A stretch of DNA of 64,000 nucleotides. Source: Histoplasma ohiense (lineage: Eukaryota; Ascomycota; Eurotiomycetes; Onygenales; Ajellomycetaceae). The stretch covers positions 2,542,001 to 2,606,000 of the forward strand of contig JAEVHH010000003.1 in assembly GCA_017607445.1 (NCBI GenBank). The letters are read 5' to 3'. The translations under genes were made by a program, and so were the position numbers. How positions within the stretch are numbered: position 1 is the first letter of the stretch; every line of letters begins with the position of its first letter. The notes under the pieces are model-generated. The model saw only the letters and a program-made list of their open reading frames with translations. It ran no database searches and was not told the DNA's origin. Shown piece by piece: positions 24,001 to 32,227 of the stretch.

Positions 24001-24734
24001 TCGATCGTATGATCTATGCCGGGTCCTCGGTGAGGAGGAAGCTTTTCAGCTTCTTTTTCGTCGAACACGTCTGCGAAGTCTTCGTACGATTCGGGTAGTT
24101 CCTTGCGCGGTTTCTTGGGGTCTTTGGGTTCTAGCTTTTCTAACGCTTTTTTGATATCCGCCATGCTAGCAGCGAACACTTGGACGTTCTTCTTCTCATG
24201 CGCTTGGCGGGTTAGTAGTTTGTACGCTTCCGCTGATATCTGGGTGAGATCAGCGGTCCTATCGACATCCTTCTCGTAAACACGGTCGCCTCCTGGGAAA
24301 ATAAGGCAGCGGTTGCGTGCGTCCAACAAGGTTCCAAATTCTGTGAGCCATGATAGGCCGAGCATTAGATCGTACTCAAGGCCTTGTATTTCGTATGCGT
24401 ATACGTTCTTTTTCTCGTGTCCTCCTACGTCGACATTAAATCTTACCATGTTGTAGGAGGCGGATCCTCTGGGGCCGTCAAATCCACTGAGCTTACGCGG
24501 TTTGGGAAAGGGGATACGCTGGAGCTTATGCTTCTCGACCAGCTGGGTGTCTATAAGAGCGTAGTGAAGGAAACCACTGTCTACCATTGCTCGTACGTTG
24601 ACTAAGCTATTTACAATGGCAGGGACCATGATTGCGTCCGCTTGCATCTCCTGCTCGAATCTCCAGCTAGCTTTCTGCTCCTTGAGCTCTCGTCCGCGTT
24701 TTAGGGCGAGAGCTCGTCTTTTCCCTGTTCTTGC
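21069..24734 (-). CDS. pol: V-young Pol: protease, RT, RNase H, integrase, chromodomain
   Basis: Open from the codon after the gag UAG; the first Met is at 24647 and numbering here starts there (1192 residues). Protease D23-S-G. RT about 250-430 with LDISAAF (316-322) and YMDD (379-382). RNase H with D530, the PAECNYEIYDKE region and D598. Integrase zinc site H767, H774, C804, C807; catalytic D837, D897 and E933, a DD35E spacing; GPY/F-type module about 1045-1110. Chromodomain about 1132-1180 (WEIEAILDD, EYLVKWVGYDRPTWEP). No internal stop. It would copy RNA to DNA and insert it, with the chromodomain probably steering to modified chromatin. Same frame as gag, so expressed as a fusion or by UAG readthrough. 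Ends a few codons inside the 3' LTR. Confidence 0.96.
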   Translation of the reverse strand, partial: ARTGKRRALALKRGRELKEQKASWRFEQEMQADAIMVPAIVNSLVNVRAMVDSGFLHYALIDTQLVEKHKLQRIPFPKPRKLSGFDGPRGSASYNMVRFNVDVGGHEKKNVYAYEIQGLEYDLMLGLSWLTEFGTLLDARNRCLIFPGGDRVYEKDVDRTADLTQISAEAYKLLTRQAHEKKNVQVFAASMADIKKALEKLEPKDPKKPRKELPESYEDFADVFDEKEAEKLPPHRGPGIDHTIELIKEDGKDPQPPWGPLYSMSRDELLVLRKTLNGLLDKGFIRVSNSPAAAPVLFAKKPGGGLRFCVDYRGLNKITRKDRYPLPLINETLERVGKAKWFTKLDISAAFYKIRINEGDEWLTAFRTRYGLYEWTVTPFGLANAPSTFQKYINWALRDLLDEIASAYMDDILIFTDGPLTEHRKHVRQVLDRLRKAGLQVDIDKCDFETKSTTYLGFIIEAEKGVRMDPKKVEAILNWEAPVSVKGTRSFLGFANFYRRFIKDFSDIVRPLTDLTRKDAVFQWTDEADAAFKKLKRMFTSAPMLQSFDPDKHTILETDASGYVVGGALMQYDNEGVLRPCAFTSKKMSPAECNYEIYDKELLAIIRCLEEWESELMSVEKFEIVTDHKNLEYFTTTRKLTERHMRWSLFLSRFSFTIRYRPGVENTLADALSRREQDMPSDDLDDRWKHREHRLIDPAIIESPTQPDEPRVHVNQSRAQEPSLEEQWKLAAEADESWQQAAEAVRNRAPRFPASVYPRTDISACSIDDDNCLRFRDRRWVPDSEPLRTRIMQEIHDSPMTGHPGREIMYNIVAREFYWPDMSKDIRRFVRNCDRCGSVTAWRERRKGMLKPLPVPDRTWRDIAIDFAVSLPESGGSTNILVIVDRLSKGVILQPCDKMDAEVVADAFVRSPFYRMHGLPSSIVSDRGSQFVSALWARVCQLLRIERKLSTAYHPETDGATERMIQTVKNILRKFCNYAQDNWSNLLPHAEIAINGRDSATTGVSPFFLLHGYNLEVLDFPETPRETAYARSPIQAAENIVSKLKKAREWAEASMASAQQDYEDQANTRRSPATRYHVGDKVWLDLKNIRTDRPSRTLDYRHAKYTVKEVLGTHDYRLDTPPGIHDVFHTNLLRPAAEDPFPSQRTSDWQPPAIVGEDNELEWEIEAILDDRTNRRRREYLVKWVGYDRPTWEPASALEDTAALDTYESSLTPVGGDNVTG
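21082..21094 (-). other. V-young polypurine tract
   Basis: Minus strand TAGGGGGGGATAA abuts the 3' LTR, the expected plus-strand DNA primer. It is also translated as part of the last pol codons. Confidence 0.85.
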
Positions 24735-25733
24735 CTATCCGCGGGCGACGCAGCGTTTACGCGCGTGGGGGGGTTTACTCGGGGCGATCGCATTCGGACA
24801 TTGGTTCGCGAAGTGCCCTGGCTTGTCGCAGCGTATGCAGACTCCTCTGGCGATTCGGTCGGCGGCGTCCTTCCCTGAGACGTTGGGGACCCTCGGGCGA
24901 CTTGCGTTTACGTGTGGGACCCAGTCCATTGGTTCTGGTTCGGAGGCGGGGGGCGCTGCAGAGTGGTTCGGGGCGTACGCATTTGTTCGGCGGAATCCTC
25001 TGCGATTTTGGAGCGCGCGGAACTGAGACAGGTCGTTGTCCAACAGGCGAAGATCAGCGCAGAATTCGCTGTATGTTGAGGGCTTCGGACGCCCTACGCT
25101 TCGGTTATGCAATTGGAAGTTCAAGTTCTTGAACAACATGTTGATCTTGACGGCGTCGTCCCAGTCTTGCCCACCTGCTTCTAGGAGCTTGCGATCGAAT
25201 TCAGGAAGGTAAGTTGCCAACGCGACATCCATCTGGCGAGTCCGATTAAGCCAGTCTAACGCCTTGGCTTGAAGCGTAGGATCGAGGAAGAGGGAGTCGA
25301 GTTGTCGGAAGACTAGCTCTGGCGTACGCTGGTGGTCCTGGCAATGGCTCATCCAGGGTTGGAATTTTGCTAACGCGTCGCCATCCAACCTGCTATGGAT
25401 ATACCACGCTTGATTGGATAGCGAGCCTATTGCTCGTCCATCGATGTCCAATTTGGCGTTCGCTTTTGACTTCCACGCGAGGTAGAGCGCTAGGTCTCCC
25501 TCGTATTTGTCGAGGATTGGGAGCTTCTCTCTTGGGGGCTTTTCGTGAGGCGCGGGCGTAGGAGGAACGGTGAACGCGGGAGTGCTCATCTCAGCAAGTC
25601 GTCGTTGCAATTCGGCCATCTGTAGCGCCTGCTGCTGGAGGATGCTTCGTAGGTCTAAGTTATCGTCCGCCGCGTTCGGGTGCGGCGGGTGTTCGTAGGA
25701 TTGCTCGTAGTTCATTTTGTTATCTAAGGACAT
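24735..25733 (-). CDS. gag: V-young Gag
   Basis: Structural protein of the virus-like particle. I start at ATG 25733 (MSLDNKMNYEQ) because the upstream codons merely translate an A-run in the leader; ATG 25715 is an alternative. A helical capsid-like region spans most of the protein (LDPTLQAKALDWLNRTRQ, YLPEFDRKLLEAGG). One CCHC knuckle, CIRCDKPGHFANQC, sits near the C-terminus, followed by basic residues. It ends in TAG at 24735-24737 and the frame continues open into pol. In V-old the same codon is CAG (55024-55026), so the ancestral state was probably a single Gag-Pol frame as in Tf1. Confidence 0.92.
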   Translation of the reverse strand: MSLDNKMNYEQSYEHPPHPNAADDNLDLRSILQQQALQMAELQRRLAEMSTPAFTVPPTPAPHEKPPREKLPILDKYEGDLALYLAWKSKANAKLDIDGRAIGSLSNQAWYIHSRLDGDALAKFQPWMSHCQDHQRTPELVFRQLDSLFLDPTLQAKALDWLNRTRQMDVALATYLPEFDRKLLEAGGQDWDDAVKINMLFKNLNFQLHNRSVGRPKPSTYSEFCADLRLLDNDLSQFRALQNRRGFRRTNAYAPNHSAAPPASEPEPMDWVPHVNASRPRVPNVSGKDAADRIARGVCIRCDKPGHFANQCPNAIAPSKPPHARKRCVARG

Positions 25734-26075
25734 ATAATAATAAAAAAAAAAAAAAAAAAAAGGAATACCCGGTCCTCTCGCAGGCACTATTCGCAGTGTT
25801 GCGGCGCTAAGCTTGGTCAAGCTTCTTCGTGAACGCTATTCGCAGCGTTACGGTTCGTAGGCACTCGGGCCTCGTAGAACACGGTCGATTGTGTTTCGGA
25901 CGCTTAGGCACGACGGCCTATATAACTAACGATAAGGGCACTCGGGCCCACGAGGGATCTCTTGTAACGACTAGGCACTCGGGCCTGTAAACGACGCACT
26001 CGGGCGTAAGAACTGGTAACGACGCACTCGGGCGTAAGAACTAATAACGAGGCACTCGGGCCTTAAACGCAGAAG
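25734..26075 (-). promoter_or_regulatory. V-young leader with six GCACTCGGGC repeats
   Basis: Between the primer site and gag. The decamer gcactcgggc (plus strand) occurs at 25861, 25938, 25975, 25996, 26024 and 26052, two of them in a 28-bp tandem unit. Two related hairpin-like blocks with cgcagcgttacgg and cgcagtgttgcgg lie at ~25785-25855, and an A-run at 25741-25760. All six positions are recognisable in V-old (56145-56360). Could be a packaging or translation element; function inferred only from conservation. Confidence 0.7.
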
Positions 26076-26089
26076 AATCAATTCGTAAT
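26076..26089 (-). other. Self-complementary primer-binding site of V-young
   Basis: Directly next to the 5' LTR, attacgaattgatt (minus strand, 26089-26076) is the exact reverse complement of LTR bases 26137-26150 read on the minus strand. Eleven of these bases (26078-26088) lie immediately inside the LTR edge. This is the arrangement of Tf1, in which the first 11 nt of the mRNA fold back to prime reverse transcription. No tRNA-like TGG start is seen. Confidence 0.8.
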
Positions 26090-26559
26090 GTAACGGGCGT
26101 ACTTCGATTAACGATTTGGTACTATCCTAATTACAGATTACGAATTGATTAAGGAAAGAAAGAGAAAAGAAATCAGAAGAAAAGGTCGTACGAAGGGGGT
26201 TCTTATAGGGGAAAGTTCGGGGCGGAAGAATATCAGAAGCCGCTCCACAGTGGAGCGCGGAGCGGAAGAACATTAAGGGGTACGCGTAAGAATCGTTAGA
26301 AGCTACGCGAGCGCGGAACGTGGGGCGGGGGAATCATTGAGGGCTACGCGGAAGAATCGTTAGAGACTACGCGAGCGCGGAACACAGAGCGGGAGAACGT
26401 AAGGAGCTACGCGGAAGAATCGTTAGAAACTACGCGAGCGCGGAGCACGGAGCGGAAGAACATCGAGGGTTACGCGAGGTCACAACGGCCAGGAACGAGC
26501 GGGTGCAGGAGGGGAGTTGGTTGCGTAAGTTGATTACTAACGGGTGCTAACCCGTCACA
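26089..26559 (-). repeat. V-young 5' LTR with predicted promoter
   Basis: 471 bp. If the self-priming model holds, transcription starts at about 26150. A TATAA box on the minus strand at 26207-26203 lies ~53 bp upstream. The U3 repeat units (26300-26490) would be enhancer-like. Confidence 0.95.
26203..26207 (-). promoter_or_regulatory. TATA box of V-young
   Basis: CTATAAGAA on the minus strand, roughly 53 bp upstream of the RNA 5' end predicted from the primer match. Confidence 0.5.
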
Positions 26560-26564
26560 GTGGA

Positions 26565-29550
26565 AGATGTTGTTATATGCTCATTGTGCCAGGGGAATCC
26601 ATTCTATCCAATTATCTTGCTGGTAGCTGCAATATGTGTGAAGATAATGTTCAATCATCTGGTTCAATTGTTCTGTTTGGCTGTCGGTTTGCGGGTGGAA
26701 TGCCGTCGATAATTTTTGTCAGACATAGAGCAGATAACACAATGTCAATCAAAACTTGCTATTTATTAATGAATCTCAGTTGCTAATAATGTTCACAGAT
26801 AGACCAAAGTTCTTTGCAACTCTTCATACAATAATGTTCATGAGTTCTTCTGCATCTAGCTCTGAAGATGTGGGCACAATTATGGCTCATTTGATGAATA
26901 AATCAACAAATACAACAATAGCATTATAGATTTGACTTCTCTTTTTATTATCTGACAGGCCTTCAATAAAGTCCATGCTAATTGTATGCCATTTCTTATC
27001 TGGCACTGGATGTGGTTGTAGCAACTCATATGGCTTGTGCTGTGGTATCTTGACACATTGACAAACATCACAAGTTCTCACATATTCTGCAATCTCATCA
27101 CTCATATCATGCCACAAGTACTTGTGTTTGATTGCTTCAATGATTTTGTCATGTCCAAAATGGCCACCTTGAGGATCATTGTGGTTCATTTTCATTATTT
27201 CATGCCTTACAGCTTTATCTTGTGGTATGTAGACTTTATCATCTTTTCTGAGCAGGCCATCTTTATCTACTGCTCAGATTGAATGATTATCTACACTAGT
27301 GTCATTCATCTCTAGTCTTCTGTGAAGTTCAGATATGTCAGTGTCTCTATTCTGAATCTGCAGTAAGAGTTTGATGATAGATTCAGCTATCTCTTTGCAA
27401 TAGACTGTCTCAGACTCAAATACCTTGACAGCTAGAATCTGTGACATCAGAATCTCTAGATTTAACTCTGTAATGTCTGTGACCTTGTTCTCATTCACAG
27501 ATGCATTCTTTATTCTGCAGAGATGATTGTCATTGATGACTATGAGTCTCTTTGTTCAACAATTTTCATTAGCTTGCAGATCTTTTCATATCATCTTGAC
27601 ACATTGATCTAACTTTGTGTTTTCTTTTATCTTTAGTGACTTAAAGATCCTCTTACACAGCTTCTCTTGCAGAGTAGAGAGCTCTGTCAAGAGAGCTGCA
27701 TATTTTACAAAATCTGAGCAACAACTTGGTGCATCTGCAGAATTATTTTTCTCAGAATGATGCTCTATTTCAAAATTGAATACTGAGAGCATTTCCATTC
27801 AGCAAATCTGATGCTCATTTAGCTGCTTCATCATCATGAAGCACTGGAGGTTGACATGATCAGATAAAACAGTTATTGAGTGTCTGCTATTATGTAAGTA
27901 GTGGTGTCATTGCCTGAAAGCTTCTACAATTGGCAACATTTCTAGATCATATGTTTGATAACATCTTTCTGTTTCTGTGAGCTTTCTAGACCAGAATGTG
28001 ATCGGGTGTCAGTGACCATCATTCATTAATTGTGATATTACTGCAGTGATTGCAACATCAGATCCATCCATTTCTATATGGAGTTTTTGCTGTGGATCAA
28101 AGTGAATCAACAACAGTGCTTTTGTAAAGCATTCTTTTAACTGCAAAATTGTATGCTTGCAGTTTTCATCTAACTGAACAGATGTGTTATTCTTCCCTCT
28201 TTTCATTTTGTAATCTTTTAACAATTCAGTCAGAGGTGCTGTTATTATTGAGAACTTGTATATGAATCAATGATAGAAATTGATGAATTCTAGAAATATT
28301 TGCAATTTGTTTATAGTTCACAGTTCTGGCCAATCTAGAATTGTGTTGACATGGTGTTTCTTGACAGTAATGCTCTGTGTGGTAATCACAAAACTCAAAA
28401 ATCCAATTTCTGTTGTGTGGAATGTACACTTACTAAGTTTGGCATATAGTCTCCATCGCCTTAACCGTTCCAGCACGTTCTTAACATGGACGACATGTTC
28501 ATCAAGTGTGTTTGAATAGATTACGATATTGTCAAGATAAGCCACACAATATATGTCTAAAAGGTCACTGAGAGCTTTGTTGATATAAGATTGGAAGGTT
28601 GCAGAGACATTGGTTAGCTCAAAAGATAAGACTAGATATTCAAAATGTTCATATTGTGTTTGAAATGCTGTTTTTCATTCATCCTTCACTTGTATGTGAA
28701 TTCTATGATACATGTCTCTGAGGTTCAGTTGCATATATATCTTGGCATCTGCTAATCTATCAAGTATTTCACTTATCAAGGGCAGTGGGTATTGATTCTT
28801 GACTGTTATTTCATTCAATCCTTGATAATTCATGCAAAGATGCAGGGTTCCATCTTTCTTGGATGTGAATAATACTGACATGCTGGCTGGGCTCTTGAAT
28901 GGATGTATCCAATTCTTCTCTAATGCCTTTTCAATATATTCTCAGAGGACAGAGAGTTCTTGAGGTGATAGATTATATATTGATTGATATGAGGGTTCCT
29001 TGCCAGATTTGAGCTCTATGGCATGATCATGAGATGCATGTTCTGCATCAGATATGTCTTCTTGGAATACATCAAGATAATCTTTATAATCATCTGAGAT
29101 ATTTGACTCAGTTGCTGCACTCACAGCTTGTAATGGTAAGGCAGTGAATATAATATTGCCATCATCAATTAGTGTTGCGAATTCTTTAGCAGTATCCAGG
29201 TGCATGTGGTTAATATTCAACACTTTTCTATAGGTCCAGCATCTTCACACCCAGTTGATATCAGGGTTCACAGCTTTCAATCAAGACATGTTCAAAATTA
29301 CATCATATCTGCTAATGTTGGCCTCTTTGAAATGGTGGAATCCTTCTTGAAGGACATGTTTGTCATTGATAATCTTCATTGCAGCTCTTTGTTGTTCATA
29401 TGATTTAATCTTATGATTATCAACTGCTTCCACTACTTTTGGTTTACCTTCTGCCTTTGAGAAATATTTTGATGCCCAGGTGTGGGACATGAAGTTCACA
29501 TCCACACCAGAATCCACTAGTGTCCATGCCATCGATCATCCCACTTCTGT
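26565..29550 (-). pseudogene. Z1 pol main part (protease, RT, RNase H, integrase)
   Basis: Continues from the V-young insertion. Protease LVDSGVDVNFMSHTWA at 29530-29480. RT with LHLCMNYQGLNEI (28881-28675) and active site YLDN (about 28540), the second Asp lost through a G-to-A change at a former CpG. Integrase with GGHFGHDK, the CDVCQ zinc site and MDFIEGLSD at 27195-26887. Many stops. Homologous to Z2 36577-39560. Confidence 0.88.
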
Positions 29551-30690
29551 CAGCATCCACATATTCATCGCCAATAATTGTTTATCTCACAGCCTAGTTG
29601 TTCATATTCTCAATGCAGCAGCTGCTTCTATGATTGGGATTGCTGGTTTTTTGCTTGTTGAACTTGGTTGCACTTTTCAGAATGTAACATCCAACAATCA
29701 TTTGCAACATGACCCTTCTTATGACAGTGAGAACACTCCTTCATTCAGTTATATTTATCTTTCTTGATTTGTTCAGTTGAATCCATTTGTTCCTCTCATT
29801 TCCTCTTGTTCCAACAGTTGCTAGATTTATCAGAATGACACTGATTCCCTACAAATATTACAGATCTTCCTTTGCAAATAGCACACTGTTGCTTCAGCAT
29901 ATTTTTCTCAAGAGTCTGTAGAGTTTGAAGCAACTCTTTGTAGTTCTGAGGCTCTTGATTTCAACAGTTGAGTTCAGTGTGTAATATCTTCAACATCTTA
30001 CTACACAAGTTATCCATTCTTTGTTCTTCACTATATGGGGGTAAGTAGTATTCTCAGTCTTTGAGATATTTAGAGAAATTGTGTATCAATTGCCATTCTT
30101 GTTGCTTCACATCTTGAAATTTTTGACTTGTCAATTGATGCTGGTTCTGTGGATCATTAATTTGCATTTCTAGATGTGATAACATATTGTCAAAAGTCAA
30201 CAGTGTTGCTCCTCCATGTCTCTCATATGATGATACAAAATTCAATCATTTCTGCTTAATGTGGATGTCAAGGTAGAGTTTAGCATCATTTATCTTGTGT
30301 TCTTCCTTTCAATAATACCAGCAGTGGTGTGTAAAGAGAGTCAACATGCGATCTTTATAGTCCTTGAATTCTAACATATTTTTTCCTCAATAATAGTTCT
30401 TAATTTTCAACCTTGATGGTGTTTCATTATCATCATCTGTATCATTCACAGATCGATTTTGCGGTGGTTCTGTGGTGATATTCTGGGTTAATTGAGGCTT
30501 GATGAGAGTATCTCCACAAATCTGCACTTCCAACTCATTGAGCTGCTGTTGTGCATGCAGAATAGCTAATTGCTGCTCTCATTCACAAATTTGATCATTC
30601 AACTGTTGCAAATGCGCATTGTGATCATCGGAGGCAGTAGAAGATTCAGATTGGTTTTCAAGAGATCTTGTGTGTGTTGAAATCATCTTG
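29551..30690 (-). pseudogene. Z1 gag
   Basis: Intact-looking CCHC knuckle CSHCHKKGHVANDC near 29742-29700, upstream Gln-rich coiled-coil-like N-terminus (as in 40676-40540 of Z2) and capsid-like stretch around 30245-30054. Stops and a short insertion relative to Z2 near 30265 break the frame. Confidence 0.75.
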
Positions 30691-30791
30691 TATGTTTTAA
30701 CTAATGTTGTGTGTTTTAACTAACATTGTGTGCTTTATTGTAGGTGTGCGTAACAACGGACCACTCAAATAAAGTTTAGAGCAATTAGAAT

Positions 30792-31062
30792 TGTAAGAGA
30801 TGATTGTAGATATAATTATGGGAGTAGTGTGAAGTACACATGTAGGATGTTAAGAAGGTAGCAATCTCTATTATTCAAAGCTAATCACTGATCTCCTAAT
30901 ATCTACAGATATCAGCAAGCATTATATAGATGACCACCACGCGCTACAGCCGTCTATGATGCCATGTGCTATGTCCCTCTTCATTAATTCTGGCGTGTTC
31001 TGTGTTCTTCTATCGCCACATAGCTATTTCTTAATATAGATATCTCCGTTGCGCCTATTACA
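30792..31062 (-). repeat. Z1 5' LTR (271 bp)
   Basis: Same ends as 17967-18237 but retains several CpGs (e.g. cacgcgctacagccg near 30937) that are TG or CA in the left LTR. Confidence 0.93.
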
Positions 31063-31067
31063 CAAGC

Positions 31068-31385
31068 ACTTGTCATATATACTTGCAGTGCTCAGTGAGC
31101 AGTCCATTGATGAAGATCAGAATATCATTCATATATACTGAGACAATCTCATTGAGCAGATCTCATAGAGCTCAGTTAATGTATTTCTGAAACATGCTCA
31201 GAGCATTCACTAATTCAAAGAAAGTCACTGTTCATTTGTATAATTCATAACATGTACAAAAAGCAGTTAGCCATTCATCATCTTCATTAATCCTTATCTT
31301 ATAGAAGGCCGCAGAGATGTCAAGCTTCATAAATCATTTTGCTTTTTCTATTTATTCAAGTGTTTTGTTGATGAGTGGGAGAGAA
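31068..31385 (-). pseudogene. V-old pol part 2 (RT core)
   Basis: Aligns with V-young 23447-23768. The RT active site near 31130 reads YMND instead of YMDD. It is bounded by the TSD of Z1 (31063-31067) on the left and of W on the right (31381-31385 gagaa, partner gaggg at 54048). Confidence 0.9.
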
Positions 31386-31767
31386 TGTAAGCAGCGGTAT
31401 GAGAATTAGCTGCTTATATCACAAGAAGTTCTTAAGACTCTGCAAGGATTAAATTGTAGAAGATAATATGATAATATATTGAAGGAGATTCAGATTAATA
31501 TTGATATTGTAGAATATAGAGGGCAAATTAAAACAGAATGATTCACTGACCTCTAGAAGATTGAGTCAGCTGCTATCTATATACACAGTATCATAAACAG
31601 ATCAAACTTGCTATGATGTAGATAGCATAGTATGATGCAAGTAGCAAGATAATGCTTTGATTTCAAATCTGATATGACATTGATGATGCTATATTCAGTG
31701 ATGTCATATCTTTAGAGCAATCACTAATTTCAGCCTAGCACTGATAACTTAGTGCAGATTTCTTACA
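31386..31767 (-). repeat. W 3' LTR (382 bp)
   Basis: Matches 53666-54047 but with nearly all CpG and most GG/CC lost. The following minus-strand CAGAGGGGGCAGT (31768-31780) is the polypurine tract. Confidence 0.93.
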
Positions 31768-31780
31768 ACTGCCCCCTCTG

Positions 31781-32227
31781 AAAAGGCTGCTGTCCCAGCA
31801 GGCCAAAAAATTGTAGAGTAATTGTAGATAATTTGCAGTAACAAGCAACAGTGAATCTTTGTTGTTTCACTGATAACACAAAACTCATAGAAGTAAATAG
31901 AATCATAACTGACAACACAGAAGTAAATAGAATCATAGAATATATGATTTCATAAAGAATATAGAGAATCAGAACCTCTGAGCAAATTCTGATTCTGATA
32001 AGCTATCAAGAGATTCCTTCCTCCACCTCTGCCATCAATATTTCGAAGAAAGAATGTAAGTAATCACTAGAGAACTGATGAGTTATCAATATAGAAATGT
32101 TTGTTAACAGTAAAAGTAGTTTTTTAATGATATTTTTCAGAGAAATCTCCAGCTAGTAAGTATTGTGTTGCTTTGTCTCTATTTTCAGTAAGAGATTGCT
32201 AACTTGCTTTGAATAGAATCAGATATT
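31781..32227 (+). promoter_or_regulatory. Region upstream of the W accessory gene
   Basis: No coding signal. AT-rich, presumably promoter and 5' UTR of the plus-strand gene at 32228; corresponds in position to 18238-18780 of Z1. Confidence 0.4.

Larger units (their letters stand above)
20611..26559 (-). mobile_element. V-young: nearly intact Tf1/sushi-like chromovirus (5.95 kb)
   Basis: Two identical 471-bp LTRs (20611-21081, 26089-26559; TGTAAC...GTCACA), 5-bp TSD gtgga (20606-20610, 26560-26564), polypurine tract, self-complementary primer site, undamaged gag and pol and a terminal chromodomain. CpG-rich sequence contrasts sharply with the decayed flanks. The empty target site is preserved in Z2 at 36566-36576. 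By sequence alone the only likely defect is one UAG between gag and pol. Youngest element in the window. Confidence 0.97.
17967..31062 (-). mobile_element. Gypsy-Z copy 1 (Z1), decayed chromovirus
   Basis: LTRs of 271 bp at 17967-18237 and 30792-31062, TSD caagc at 17962-17966 and 31063-31067. Minus-strand gag-pol is split by V-young (20611-26559). A plus-strand accessory gene (18781-19920) sits between pol and the 3' LTR. Removing V-young leaves an element of ~7.1 kb colinear with Z2. Frames are broken throughout; CpG is almost absent except in the right LTR and a few patches. Confidence 0.93.

Noticed and set aside
24598..25561. Plus-strand frames opposite gag/pol of V-young
   Set aside because: No motifs; they are mirror frames of a CpG-rich coding region and are not kept in V-old.
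20611..26559. Horizontal acquisition of V-young because of its different base composition
   Set aside because: An old mutated copy of the same family with the same leader, primer site and LTR design is in the same locus; escape from mutation explains the composition.
30760..30791. Possible self-priming site next to the Z 5' LTR
   Set aside because: Only an 8-9 base match (ctaatcact) to the mid-LTR, not abutting the LTR edge; too weak compared with V.
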